Positions 26,076-35,359 of a stretch of 64,000 nt of DNA are shown piece after piece (position 1 is the first letter of the stretch; each line of letters opens with the position of its first letter). The notes beneath the pieces were generated by a model. The model was given only the letters and a program-made list of their open reading frames with translations, was not told the DNA's origin and made no database searches. The translations under genes and the position numbers were made by a program. Source of the stretch: Diaphorobacter ruginosibacter (GTDB lineage: Bacteria; Pseudomonadota; Gammaproteobacteria; Burkholderiales; Burkholderiaceae_C); contig NZ_CP060714.1 of assembly GCF_014395975.1 (NCBI RefSeq), forward strand, positions 3,038,001 to 3,102,000, in the 5' to 3' direction.

Positions 26076-26342
26076 ATGAAAAAAATAAAAATAACTTATA
26101 CGGCTTCACGTAAAGGATATCCCGATATTGCCTATTTTTCTATTTTTGAATTAGGAAAAGAGCCATCACGAGAAATTTGCACTTTTCATCTTGTTATTTA
26201 TGCTCAGGCTCATCTTGGAATAATTCTTGAAGTTGAATCCAATGTAACAAACGAACAGAGGCTAGCAAAACTCGGATATCACATCACCAGAGTGACAAGA
26301 AGCTTTGGTTATCAAGCAGATCGCCATAAATCCAACAAATGA
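26076..26342 (+). CDS. Small AT-rich hypothetical protein
   Basis: 88 residues from ATG 26076 (MKKIKITYTASRKGYPDIAY); an in-frame start at 26049 is possible. Basic at the N-terminus, then beta-like segments (REICTFHLVIYAQAHLGIILEVESNV). No family recognised. Its base composition differs strongly from the surrounding chromosome, so it is probably acquired, or it may be chance coding. Confidence 0.4.
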   Translation: MKKIKITYTASRKGYPDIAYFSIFELGKEPSREICTFHLVIYAQAHLGIILEVESNVTNEQRLAKLGYHITRVTRSFGYQADRHKSNK

Positions 26343-26699
26343 ACACGGCTGCCCCTGGTTCTCATTGTCGAATGCGCATACTGCGTGCGACCACGCGGGC
26401 TGTTCCAGTCATTGTAGAGTGGCTGGCCCCTCATGTAATTGACAAGGAGTCTCCCCCGACATCTTGCACGGGAACACTCGGCATCCACATGGCCATCGAT
26501 ACCTGAAGCACGATGGCTTCCATCTGGCGTTTTATCGCAACAAAAAAGTATTAAATAAAGCAAAACAACATATAAGCAAAAAAGTGCGTAATTAACCAAA
26601 TCATCGAAGTGACTTGTGAAAGTAAACATATCAAGGACTGTCTTATAGTCTTCCCCAATAGATTGCATCTATTAATTATCTAAGAATGAAAGGATTTTT
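26343..26699. other. Upstream region of the first CTERM protein of the 27-34 kb group
   Basis: About 360 bp, GC-rich on the left and very AT-rich over the last 170 bp (26530-26699), where the promoter of the following gene is expected. I saw no clear -24/-12 (sigma-54) or -35/-10 pair. AAAGGATTTTT just before the start provides the ribosome-binding site. Confidence 0.4.
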
Positions 26700-28649
26700 A
26701 TGACATACGCATTCCGCAAACTAAGATCTGCCGGAAGTTGGCGAGCGTGCCAAAATATTTCGGCATTGTCTGTATTACTGGGTGTCGGATGTCTCGGTAG
26801 CGTACAGGCGGCGCAACTTTCCTGCGGCCCCGGAAGTTCGCCATTACGCATCCATACTGCAAAGGCTACCTGGACGGCGGATGGGCGCTACGTGAGCGAT
26901 CCTACAGGTCCCGCCGCCCCCCTGGTGGATGACTATCAATGGTCTGGATGGTTTGACAAAACAACGACCAATCACCTTGCCGCTGCCAGCGCGCTGCCCG
27001 GGTCGACACTGACAGGACCGATTCAAGGCGACTGGATTTCGTTTGGCGAGAGCCCATCCGTGATTACCAACGGTAACGTCGCCAATGGTGCGCTGGTGGC
27101 TGGCCGCGTGTCTTTCACCTACAACGAAAAAATCAACATTGCCAGCAATGTCAATCTGTCGTCTATCAAGATCCGGGGGACAGGGGGCTTTGACAATAAT
27201 GCCTTGTTCCTGGTCAAGCCCGACACCACTCCATCTGGCGCCACCAACTGGATTCGCACCACTGCTGGCTCCGGTGCAGGCATGAACAACGATGCTGCCG
27301 CCACCCTGATGTCGCTGGATGGTGACACGAACGGATTGGGTTTTTACTACGGCCCCAACACCATTGGCTTAGCTCTCAGCAGCGTTTTCGCCGCAGACAC
27401 ACAGCCCTCCAATGTCATTGGGGTGATTGCCGACTTCGAGATCACAGCCGACTGCCTGGATACTCCAGCGCCGCAGCCCACTGAAGCCTTGATGTGCCCG
27501 GCGGGCAATGTGGCCGGCGACACAGTCCGCATCGGCCCGTTCACCACCAACGCGCGTGACTGGAAGTGGACCTGGCGTAATAACGCCGGCACGTTGGAGA
27601 ATGTGGAGCAGCCGCTGTACGACAGTTATCGCTATCGTAGCTATTTTGATCCGAGCACTCTTGCTCAGGCAACGGCTGCTCGCTGGATCAGCCCAGGCAC
27701 CACCGATCCTGCGGGTACCGATATCCCGGGCGTGCCCTATCCGTCAGCAACAGGTCAAGCCAAAGCTGGTTTCCACGCTTCTGTATTCCAAATGAACCAG
27801 CCCATCACTGTGGGCAACAACGTGGATCTGGCGAGCATCAAATTGGACGGCCGATTTGGATTTGATGACTACGGCAATACTGTTTTTGTCCAGCCTGTGG
27901 GCGGAGCTGCGGTTTTTGACAACTCCGGCCTGTACATGCCCAATGGGTATGGATCGTTCTCAACGGCAACGACACCTGCCATCCCTGGCTTTCAGCAAGG
28001 TCAGAACACCATTGGCTTCATGCTGGATGGTGGTCAAAATACCAATGATTGCAATGGTGGTACCTGCGCTTTGGCGGCTATCGCTGACTTCTATGTGACT
28101 GCGACTTGCACGGGGGCTGATCCTGTCGTAACCCCCCCCACGGCGGATCTCTCTATCACGAACACCAATGGTGCAACCAGTGTGACCCCTGGCAGCAGCG
28201 TGACCTACACCGTCACCGCGAGCAATGCAGGTCCTGCGGGTGTTACGGGTGCCACGGTGACGGATACGTTGCCGGCAGCCCTTACCAATGCAACTTGGAC
28301 CTGCACCGCCTCTGGTGGCGGCACCTGCACTGCATCGGGTAGCGGCAGCATCAACGACACGGTGAACCTGCCCATGGGGGCCAGCGTGACATACACAGTG
28401 AAGGCGACGGTGGCTTCTACCGCGACTGGCACGCTGTCAAGTACTGCGACCATTGCAGCACCAGCTGGCATGACTGACCCCACACCGGCCAACAATAGCG
28501 CTACCGATAGCGACACCGTGGCGACTGGCCCGATTGCGGGTGCAGCCACCCCTGTTCCTGTAATGGACCTTGCAGGGCTGAGCTTGCTTGGTCTGCTGTC
28601 TGCGGGCATAGGCGCGGCAGCCTTACGCCGCCGTCAACGCGTCAATTAA
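26700..28649 (+). CDS. IPTL-CTERM-type surface protein with DUF11 domain
   Basis: 649 residues. A long signal peptide ends near VQAAQLSCG. Two related beta-sandwich modules follow (about 40-255 and 265-460). The second contains the segment from VRIGPFTTNARDWKWTWRNN to ALAAIADFYVTATCTG, which is almost identical to part of the protein at 51548-53326. A DUF11 (conserved repeat) domain follows at about 475-610 (ADLSITNTNGATSVTPGSSVTYTV, then DPTPANNSATDSDTV). The C-terminus ATPVPVMDLAGLSLLGLLSAGIGAAALRRRQRVN in layout is the sorting tail: VPxM motif, hydrophobic helix, Arg cluster. It should be exported and anchored or released by an exosortase. A terminator follows at 28660. Confidence 0.88.
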   Translation: MTYAFRKLRSAGSWRACQNISALSVLLGVGCLGSVQAAQLSCGPGSSPLRIHTAKATWTADGRYVSDPTGPAAPLVDDYQWSGWFDKTTTNHLAAASALPGSTLTGPIQGDWISFGESPSVITNGNVANGALVAGRVSFTYNEKINIASNVNLSSIKIRGTGGFDNNALFLVKPDTTPSGATNWIRTTAGSGAGMNNDAAATLMSLDGDTNGLGFYYGPNTIGLALSSVFAADTQPSNVIGVIADFEITADCLDTPAPQPTEALMCPAGNVAGDTVRIGPFTTNARDWKWTWRNNAGTLENVEQPLYDSYRYRSYFDPSTLAQATAARWISPGTTDPAGTDIPGVPYPSATGQAKAGFHASVFQMNQPITVGNNVDLASIKLDGRFGFDDYGNTVFVQPVGGAAVFDNSGLYMPNGYGSFSTATTPAIPGFQQGQNTIGFMLDGGQNTNDCNGGTCALAAIADFYVTATCTGADPVVTPPTADLSITNTNGATSVTPGSSVTYTVTASNAGPAGVTGATVTDTLPAALTNATWTCTASGGGTCTASGSGSINDTVNLPMGASVTYTVKATVASTATGTLSSTATIAAPAGMTDPTPANNSATDSDTVATGPIAGAATPVPVMDLAGLSLLGLLSAGIGAAALRRRQRVN

Positions 28650-28659
28650 CCTGCAAAGC

Positions 28660-28693
28660 AAACCGCCTCGAATCAATTGATTCGAAGCGGTTT
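28660..28693 (+). terminator. Intrinsic terminator after the CTERM gene
   Basis: AAACCGC pairs with GCGGTTT, and inside it TCGAATCAA pairs with TTGATTCGA, giving a long stem with one small bulge. It lies 11 bp after the stop. Confidence 0.8.
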
Positions 28694-28765
28694 CGCATGT
28701 TTCTGCTGACATCCAAAGCGTCGCGCGCAGAGCGCTTTCGATTCACTTTTCCCAGGAGAGATTCA

Positions 28766-31700
28766 ATGATCGCTAAGTACATATCGTCAATTCAACGATC
28801 AAATGCATCGTGGATGAGGCGGGCTATTGCGGTGACATTGGTAGTCGGATCGCAGGCTTTCGCACAGACCTGCGATCCCGACAAGTCTTACGATCATATT
28901 GTTAGTTCTTTTCACCAAACAGCTGTCCAACGCACCGATGGTTCTTGGGCCGGCTGGGGCGCTACGATGGGTTCTCTCGGGTCGACTGGAGCGACTGGAA
29001 CGACCTACGATGGCCGTTCGGTGCCACGACCACTGGATATTAAAGCCGGCAGTACATGGGAGGCCGCAGGAGGCAACTGGCCGAGCGGCCAGGTAGGCTT
29101 AGTTGGCGAACCGCTACTGATCACAGTGGCTAGCGCCAACGCCACGGAACAAACCGTAGCACTGACAACGCAAGGTTTGTTTTCCTGGGGTTTCCCTCTT
29201 ATTCTTAACTCATCAGTTAAAAGCGCCACCCGGGCTGCAGCCTTTGCCGTGGATGGCAAGGCGGATGGGTTGCCACCGGGCGTCAGCCCAACAGACGTGT
29301 CCCAACTTTTTGGCAGCTATCGCATGTTGGCTGTTGTCACCAAGCCAGCACATGGCGGACAGTTGTGGGTACTGGTCAACCACGCTGAGGCGGGCTTTAC
29401 TAACTTTCGTGGCGACGGCACGACTGATACGGCCAGCAACAACAAATGGCATCGCGTCAAGATCGACTCCGTCACCGATTTAAGTAATGTAGTGGCTGTC
29501 CGAGGCCAAGTCGGCGGATTGTCAGGCAGCCCTACAACGTTGGGCGCAATGATGGCTCAGACAGCAGATGGCAAGCTTTATGCCTGGGGCAACAAGCCTT
29601 ACTTCGGTAACGGCATCACAGCCACGCCCACGCCCTTTGCAACACTGATGACTCTGCCACAAGAGGGAGGGGCGGATATCACTCCGAAGATGATTGGTGT
29701 GACTGGCAATGCTGTCTCCAGCACGATGTTTGTGCTCTCTACCACGGGCACCTTGTATTCGGTAGGCGCCAATAATCAGCGTCAATTGGGTGCTAACCTG
29801 CCTGAAACTACACCCGAGGTGACTACCTGGCAGGTGGTTCATGGGTTTGGGGAGGCAGAAGCTACGTGGCGCGGCAAAGTAAAGTCTTTCAGCGTGCAGG
29901 AACACGATTCGGGCACCACTACCTCTAGTGGTGGCGCGGCGGGTGCTTTGATCACTGTCAACGACACGGTCTATACGTGGGGAAGTAACCATAACGGCAT
30001 GATCGGCCGCGCGACAACCACGGGTGGGGTTAGTGTGGGCTCAAACACGGTCTTCCATTTGGGGCAACCGGTTACCACCGGGGGAGCGCTTCCCGCTCGG
30101 TTGGTCGAAGTTGGTGGACATACCATGGTCTATCTGCCTAAGGACAGCGCTCAGTTTTGCTATGTCGGTCACCAAGTGAATGGGAGTATGGGCGATGGCG
30201 TAATCGCAGGTGCGACCCAAAACGCCTTCAACTGCAGCCAGACTCCCGTGGTGAATATTTGCGGCGCAACGGGCTTTGACAATGGGGACGCTCCAAGCGT
30301 CTATGAAAACGGCGGCGGAAGCAACCAAGCCATGCACGCCTATACCAACAACATCCTGTTCCTAGGTGCTCTGCCGCCGCAGGCCAGTGATGATCTACCA
30401 AAAAATGTAGTAAGCGGGGCCGCCAATGTGGGGGCGAACGGCGATTTCATTGCCTCGCCACTAACGTTGGAGGAAGACGGGATAACCCAAGCCACTGGAC
30501 CCATGGGCAATTTGACAGCCGTGACCATGGCCGGCGGTGATCTACCAGGTATTCTTACCACTCAGACGACCTACGCAATGCAGGTGGCATATACCAATCA
30601 GACCGGTACAACGGCCACAGTTCATGCCTGGGTAGATTGGAACGACAACGGGATTTTTGAAACCAGTGAATACGCTAGCACTCCAGCCGCTGCAGGTGGC
30701 AGTGGTGTGATTTCGCTCTCATGGCCCGCCGTCAGCGGCTTGACCGAGGGCTATCGCTACATTCGTCTGCGCATCACTACCAAGACCGGCTCCAGTCCGT
30801 ACAATGAGTTGTTTCCAGCGGCTAATGTGACGATACGCAGCGGTGAGGATGCCCGGGCTCTGGGCTTTGCCGCCGATGGCGAAATCGAGGATCATCGTGT
30901 ACGCGTGGTGAATTCAGCAGTCGTTGCCAATCCTGATAACGACACCACTGCAGTCGGCATACCAATTACCACCCCAGTTGCGACTAACGACACGCCTCTT
31001 GGAGGTGGAAGCATCGACCCATCCAGCGTAAAGCCCACGGGAACCCAGCCTCCGACCAACGGTACTGTCAGTTGTTCTGCTGGCGCGTGCACGTATACAC
31101 CAAACCCGGGATTCACTGGCACCGATACCTATACCTACGAGGTGTGTCTGGCTGATCCTAACGCCACGGTGTGTAGCGAAACCACGGTCACTGTGACCGT
31201 CAATCCAGGCGTCCAGGCAAATCCAGATACGGCCATAACTTCAGTCGGGACATCCGTCTCAACGCCAGTTGTGACGAATGATATGCCCATCGGAGGTGGA
31301 AGCATTGACCCAGCCAGCGTAAAGCCTACGGGCACTCAGCCACCAGCTAACGGGACGGTCAGTTGCTCTGGAGGTGCGTGCACATATACGCCAAATCCGG
31401 GGTTCGCCGGAACCGACACCTATACTTACGAGGTTTGCTTGGCAGCACCCAATGCGACGGTTTGTAGTGAAACTACCGTCACGGTGAATGTTTCTCCTGG
31501 CATCCAGGCCAATCCTGATGCGGCCACCACTCCAGTCGGGACACCTGTCTCAACACCAGTTGTGACGAACGATATGCCTATCGGGGGTGGAAGCATCGAC
31601 CCATCCAGCGTAAAACCCACGAGCACTCAGCCACCAGCTAACGGTGCTGTCAGTTGTTCTGCAGGCGCATGCACTTACACGCCAAACCCGGGGTTCACCG

Positions 31701-32203
31701 GCACCGATACCTACACCTACGAGGTGTGTCTGGCTGCTCCTAACGCCACGGTATGCGGAGAAACTTCGGTTACTGTGACGATCACTGCCGCCTCTCCGGG
31801 CATCCAGGCCAATCCTGATACTGCCACCACCCCAGTCGGGGCACCTGTCTCAACACCAGTCGTGGCAAACGATATGCCTATCGGGGGTGGAAGCATTGAC
31901 CCAGGCAGCGTAAAGCCCACGAGCACCCAACCACCGGTGAACGGTGCTGTCAGTTGTTCTGCAGGCGCATGCACTTACACGCCAAACCCGGGGTTCACTG
32001 GCACCGATACCTACACCTACGAGGTGTGTCTGGCTGCTCCTAACGCCACGGTGTGTAAGGAAGCCATGGTCACAGTTTTTGTGGGTAAATCCTCGCCAAT
32101 GCCAGTCCCTGTACTGAGTAATGCTCTGCTTGCTGCTCTGATGGCACTCATGGCTGTGCTGGGTGTGTGCTTTGCCCGAAGGCAGATAGATGACGAAGCG
32201 TAA
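28766..32203 (+). CDS. Large CTERM surface protein: RCC1-like, GEVED and tandem repeats
   Basis: 1145 residues from ATG 28766, set by AGGAGAG five bases upstream; the frame is open from 28697. The signal peptide ends at about QAFAQTC. Residues about 35-480 carry RCC1-like blades (GSWAGWGATMGSLG, DGKLYAWGNKPYFGNG, TGTLYSVGANNQRQLG, DTVYTWGSNHNGMIG). A GEVED domain follows (VHAWVDWNDNGIFETSEY to GEIEDHRVRVV), then four tandem repeats of about 97 residues (each with GGGSIDPxSVKP, SCSxGACTYTPNPGF and GTDTYTYEVCLA). The tail SSPMPVPVLSNALLAALMAL ends in FARRQIDDEA: a degenerate VPVL CTERM with a weaker basic end. Likely a long surface stalk with a binding head. Confidence 0.88.
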   Translation: MIAKYISSIQRSNASWMRRAIAVTLVVGSQAFAQTCDPDKSYDHIVSSFHQTAVQRTDGSWAGWGATMGSLGSTGATGTTYDGRSVPRPLDIKAGSTWEAAGGNWPSGQVGLVGEPLLITVASANATEQTVALTTQGLFSWGFPLILNSSVKSATRAAAFAVDGKADGLPPGVSPTDVSQLFGSYRMLAVVTKPAHGGQLWVLVNHAEAGFTNFRGDGTTDTASNNKWHRVKIDSVTDLSNVVAVRGQVGGLSGSPTTLGAMMAQTADGKLYAWGNKPYFGNGITATPTPFATLMTLPQEGGADITPKMIGVTGNAVSSTMFVLSTTGTLYSVGANNQRQLGANLPETTPEVTTWQVVHGFGEAEATWRGKVKSFSVQEHDSGTTTSSGGAAGALITVNDTVYTWGSNHNGMIGRATTTGGVSVGSNTVFHLGQPVTTGGALPARLVEVGGHTMVYLPKDSAQFCYVGHQVNGSMGDGVIAGATQNAFNCSQTPVVNICGATGFDNGDAPSVYENGGGSNQAMHAYTNNILFLGALPPQASDDLPKNVVSGAANVGANGDFIASPLTLEEDGITQATGPMGNLTAVTMAGGDLPGILTTQTTYAMQVAYTNQTGTTATVHAWVDWNDNGIFETSEYASTPAAAGGSGVISLSWPAVSGLTEGYRYIRLRITTKTGSSPYNELFPAANVTIRSGEDARALGFAADGEIEDHRVRVVNSAVVANPDNDTTAVGIPITTPVATNDTPLGGGSIDPSSVKPTGTQPPTNGTVSCSAGACTYTPNPGFTGTDTYTYEVCLADPNATVCSETTVTVTVNPGVQANPDTAITSVGTSVSTPVVTNDMPIGGGSIDPASVKPTGTQPPANGTVSCSGGACTYTPNPGFAGTDTYTYEVCLAAPNATVCSETTVTVNVSPGIQANPDAATTPVGTPVSTPVVTNDMPIGGGSIDPSSVKPTSTQPPANGAVSCSAGACTYTPNPGFTGTDTYTYEVCLAAPNATVCGETSVTVTITAASPGIQANPDTATTPVGAPVSTPVVANDMPIGGGSIDPGSVKPTSTQPPVNGAVSCSAGACTYTPNPGFTGTDTYTYEVCLAAPNATVCKEAMVTVFVGKSSPMPVPVLSNALLAALMALMAVLGVCFARRQIDDEA
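30926..32085 (+). repeat. Four in-frame tandem repeats of about 291-300 bp
   Basis: Units start near 30926, 31217, 31508 and 31808 (spacing 291, 291, 300; the last spacing has three extra codons). The last two units are nearly identical in DNA, the first is the most diverged. This suggests recent duplication by unequal crossing-over and possible variation in unit number between strains. Confidence 0.9.
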
Positions 32204-32233
32204 GCTTCCAATCAATTCTGCGTAGTTTGAAAC

Positions 32234-32251
32234 GGCCCGGGAAGCCGGGCC
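32234..32251 (+). terminator. GC-rich hairpin after the tandem-repeat CTERM gene
   Basis: GGCCCGG pairs with CCGGGCC across a GAAG loop, 30 bp after the stop. The following sequence has only TTACAT, so termination would be weak on the plus strand. Confidence 0.6.
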
Positions 32252-32914
32252 TTACATGCTTGGACTGAATCGCCCCGGCTTCGCTAGACACTTTTGAACC
32301 GTTGGGTGGAATATCGCAGTCGCCTGCAGATGGTGGACATCCGTGACCGAAGTTTGTGTCCTGTACACCAGAAAGCGAGGAGGAAAAGAAGCTCCCGTGC
32401 ATTGCCTCAATTTCAAAGGCCGCGCGATCGGCGACTCTAGAGCAGTAGTGAGCCCCCCCGAAATAGCTCGATCAAATACAGGCTGAAATCGGGCCACTTG
32501 AATGTACTTTTTTTGCCTTTCTGGTAACGCAAAAAAGTTCCGCCGCCAACATTCAGGGCGGCTCGAAGATCGAATTTTTTTCGATTCAGTGAAGATCGAG
32601 CACATCAACCATGCATGCACGACCTTGCTCCCCCAGCAGCGCCGCGTCGGCGTTGGCCAGGTCACACAGCGCGCTCACTTCGGCGTCTCGCCGCCTAAGA
32701 TCCGCGCGGAGTTCTGCGACCACCTCGAGGCCTTCGAATCGATCCGCGAGATCGCGGCGGAGCTGGGCGTCGGCTTGGGTTTTCGGGAAAAATTGCTCAT
32801 CCCGACAAACATCGCAGGCCTGCAGAGACTCGCAATACACACTTAAAACCTGTGCATCGACTTCAAGAAATCGAGCACAGAGATAGTTACTGATACGGAG
32901 TATTCACACCGACA
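32252..32914. other. Intergenic region with an IS-end-like sequence
   Basis: About 660 bp. At 32275-32291 it carries TGAATCGCCCCGGCTTC, the same motif that ends the IS remnant at 42.65 kb (inverted) and, in its first 13 bases, the IS3 element at 16 kb. A minus-strand frame at 32586-32840 (VAELRADLRRRDAEVSALCD) is coiled-coil-like and may be a phage or IS fragment, but I cannot identify it. Nothing else is supported. Confidence 0.45.
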
Positions 32915-34156
32915 TCAAGCGCGAAAACGACGACGCCACCCCAGTAGACCAACAACGCATGTGAGGGCCATCAACGACACAACCGACAAGCTAGGAACAG
33001 GTTGCGCCGTCCCGGAAGGACCAGTCACTTTGAAACTCAATCGCACCATACCAGCTTGGCCGACTGCACCAGCAGCGCCACCACCTCCGGCGCTTACTTG
33101 AGGGCCACCCGCTACGCCACCATTAGAACCTTGGCCGGCACCGCCCGATTCTCCCCCAACACATGCCGACAGATTATCGATCTGAGTCCCGGCGCTGCCT
33201 AAGTCGCCTGGCAAGCCTGGCAAACCAATCTTCCCGGGTGTCCCTCCATAGGGGGAACGAGCATTCCCAGGTTCGCCTGCTTCGCCTGGATCACCCCCTT
33301 CTGCGGCACGCCCGCCAAAGCCGCCCCAAGCTCTTTGCCCCCCCATCCCTGGAGTCACACCGCTCCCTCCCGGACCTCCTGAACCACCAACGCCCCCCTC
33401 ACCGCCGCCACCTCCGTTGCCACCATCGCCACCGGTTCGATAGATGAAGTCCGGAGGACTCTCAGTCCCCATAGGACCGCCTTTGCCGCCTACGCCTCCA
33501 TTACCACCAACGCCGCCTACGCCACCCGCACCACCGGCGCCGCCAGTGATGCCGCTTCCGCCTCCACCACCATTGCCGCCTATGCCGCCATCTCCCCCAT
33601 AAGCTCCATCGCCACCCTTCCCTCCACGCGATGGGTTATTGGGATCGTTGGTAGCGGGTGCACCCACTTGCCCAACGGCACCCGGTTGTCCGGGATTGCC
33701 ATCGACACCCTTCCCTCCGGTTCCGCCGACTCCACCTTGAACTGACCCAGCGCCTCCGCCAGGACCTCCAGCACCACCAAAACTCGCATTGCCTCCGCCG
33801 CCCCCGCCATTGGCCGTCATACCGGATACACCATCTCCAGTCACGGATGAAATCCCCCCACCTCGGGATAGACCACCAGCTTCACCTGTTTGGACATTCA
33901 GGATCGTCCCAGCTGCAACTGCAAATGTGTTCTTGCAATAGCTACCACCACCTCCGCCGCCACCACTGAAGGCTTCGGCATTGGCGCCGCCTCCGCCGCC
34001 GCCTCCCCAAACCTCAATGACGATGCTGCTCACTCCGACTGGCACAGTACAACTACCCGTCGCATTCACACCGTTCGTGCAATCTGCCGCGAATGCATGA
34101 CTTGCCATCGTTACCGACAACAGCGAAATGGCCTTAGCGCAAACTGAAACTTTCAT
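32915..34156 (-). CDS. Glycine-rich surface protein with CTERM tail
   Basis: 413 residues. The signal peptide MKVSVCAKAISLLSVTMASH ends at AFAADC. A short beta-rich head (CTVPVGVSSIVIEVWGGGGG) resembles glycine-rich domains of receptor-type and PE-PGRS-like proteins. Residues about 55-370 are a glycine-rich field with collagen/fibroin-like triplets (GGAGGAGGVGGVGGNGGVGG; also GLPGLPGD). The end is PVPSLSVVSLMALTCVVGLL followed by GWRRRFRA, a CTERM-type sorting tail. Such a body is likely fibrous or matrix-forming at the cell surface. It is convergent with the tandem-repeat CTERM gene on its left. Confidence 0.85.
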   Translation of the reverse strand: MKVSVCAKAISLLSVTMASHAFAADCTNGVNATGSCTVPVGVSSIVIEVWGGGGGGGANAEAFSGGGGGGGSYCKNTFAVAAGTILNVQTGEAGGLSRGGGISSVTGDGVSGMTANGGGGGGNASFGGAGGPGGGAGSVQGGVGGTGGKGVDGNPGQPGAVGQVGAPATNDPNNPSRGGKGGDGAYGGDGGIGGNGGGGGSGITGGAGGAGGVGGVGGNGGVGGKGGPMGTESPPDFIYRTGGDGGNGGGGGEGGVGGSGGPGGSGVTPGMGGQRAWGGFGGRAAEGGDPGEAGEPGNARSPYGGTPGKIGLPGLPGDLGSAGTQIDNLSACVGGESGGAGQGSNGGVAGGPQVSAGGGGAAGAVGQAGMVRLSFKVTGPSGTAQPVPSLSVVSLMALTCVVGLLGWRRRFRA

Positions 34157-34272
34157 GATCTATGCCTTAAGGAAGAAATTTGATACATATCAATCAAAAG
34201 ATGACATTTTGGCTGTTTTCAGACAATTCATGTGCACAAATTCATCTTTCGATTTTTTGAGCGCTTACCGTG

Positions 34273-34858
34273 TCACTGATTGATGAGCCGGGCGGCCACT
34301 CGTCTCGGATTCAAGTTTGGTTCAGTGGCGCCAGCATCCGGCCGGCTCTGTTTGGTCAACGCGTCGTAGCTGCGCTGGCAGGTGAGTCCTGCGGCGTGGG
34401 CCGCGTCAGCGAATTCCGCCAACTCTGCCGCTCGCGCGTCAGCCCGGCTGAGCAGGTCGGCGAGCAGATCGAGGGCGTCGGCGGCTGGCGGGCCTGTAGC
34501 GGCAGAGCCGGGATTGCTGGCGGCTCGGGCGGCGGCGCGATAACGGGCGAGTTCGTCGCGCAGGCGGTGAGAAGCAGCGCGAGCAGTGCCGGCGTCGCGG
34601 CGCGCAGCATCAATGTGGGCTTTGCCATCGGAAGCCTCCTTTCTCCTTTTCGATTCGGGTGCGCCACGCTGTTTCAGTGGCACGGAATGCGCGTACAGCG
34701 GCGTCTGTCTTGTTCGCAATGCCGCGCAGGATCTCCGCGTTCGAGACGCGAATACGCGATATCTCCACATCCTTGCGCCAGCCGTTGACGACCCAGCCGG
34801 CGGCCAGCCCCGTGGCGAAGATGGCCAGGGCGACCAATACCTTGAGGTTCGTGGTCAT
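34273..34858 (-). pseudogene. Phage Rz-like spanin (DUF2514-type), frameshifted
   Basis: From ATG 34858 the frame reads MTTNLKVLVALAIFATGLAA, a membrane anchor, then WVVNGWRKDVEISRIRVSNAEILR and TAWRTRIEKEKGG, and stops at 34610. The natural continuation (DGKAHIDAARRDAGTARAAS, then ALDLLADLLSRADARAAELAEFADAAHAAGLTCQRSYDALT) lies in another frame down to 34273. The C-terminal part matches DUF2514 phage proteins, which act as the inner-membrane spanin in host lysis. A single indel near 34625 breaks it. It belongs to a phage lysis module remnant. Confidence 0.7.
34356..34628 (-). CDS. Rz1-like lipoprotein nested within the Rz-like gene
   Basis: 90 residues from ATG 34628 in another frame over the Rz-like gene. 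MAKPTLMLRAATPALLALLL is a lipoprotein signal ending in the lipobox LLTAC, followed by TNSPVIAPPPEPPAIPALPL, the Pro-rich character of Rz1 outer-membrane spanins. Rz1 genes nested inside Rz genes are classical in phages. With Rz broken, it is probably no longer functional. The C-terminal 40 residues are of doubtful quality, so the natural stop may have changed. Confidence 0.55.
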   Translation of the reverse strand: MAKPTLMLRAATPALLALLLTACATNSPVIAPPPEPPAIPALPLQARQPPTPSICSPTCSAGLTRERQSWRNSLTRPTPQDSPASAATTR

Positions 34859-35140
34859 GTCGGCCACTCCGGAAGATCGACGGTCTGCCCGCCAATGCGT
34901 GAGTGCAGTCGGTCAGGATCTGAATTCGCCCGTCTGTCACGAATGAATGGCACACAGCCAGCGGAGCGCCATCGCGGCCTGAGTCCTTGCCCTCGTAGGT
35001 GACAAGCACCGAGGGCGTGAATGTCGGCTTTGCGAGTGATCCATTCCATTCCCAGTTAGGGCCGAAGTCACTGCCGTGTTGAACGGCGTGGCTGGTATTA
35101 CAGCCAGGGCAATGAAAGCGCAGCAGACCACAGGTTTCAT
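34855..35140 (-). pseudogene. DUF6527-like phage protein, frameshifted
   Basis: Pieces in different frames make one protein: MKPVV, then LRFHCPGCNTSHAVQHGSDF, GPNWEWNGSLAKPTFTPSVLVTYEGKDS, CHSFVTDGRIQILTDCTHALAG and QTVDLPEW. This is the pattern of small DUF6527 phage proteins (CPGC zinc-type pair, WxWNG, CHSFVTDGRI, DCTHALAGQ). Two indels are needed, near 35125 and near 34890. Its stop overlaps the ATG of the Rz-like gene, as in intact phage operons. Confidence 0.65.
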
Positions 35141-35351
35141 AGCCCCGCCTCGCAGATCTCGCCGTTCGCGTCAACCTGCTTGACGGTATCGGTGAACTGA
35201 TCCTTGACCTCTCCTGTTACTCGGCGGCCTTGTCCGCTGTGTCCTTCGCGCCCATCAGCTCGTTGCGTTCCTTGAGCTGCTTGATCTGCTCCTGCAGCCC
35301 TTCGATCATGGCTTGATTGATCTTGCCTCTGTAGTCCCGGACACTGTCCAT
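35138..35351 (-). pseudogene. Phage protein, C-terminal fragment cut by IS
   Basis: Minus-strand sequence YRGKINQAMIEGLQEQIKQL, then KERNELMGAKDTADKAA, and in another frame VTGEVKDQFTDTVKQVDANGE ending at CEAGL. It is coiled-coil-like and directly precedes the DUF6527 gene with overlapping stop and start. Its 5' end coincides with the left end of the IS2-like element (about 35337), so the gene was probably interrupted there. Confidence 0.4.
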
Positions 35352-35359
35352 TCGCTACA

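Noticed and set aside
30926..32085. Possible CRISPR array
   Set aside because: The repeats are about 291 bp long, contiguous and in frame, encoding protein repeats. No short repeat-spacer pattern exists anywhere that I could see.
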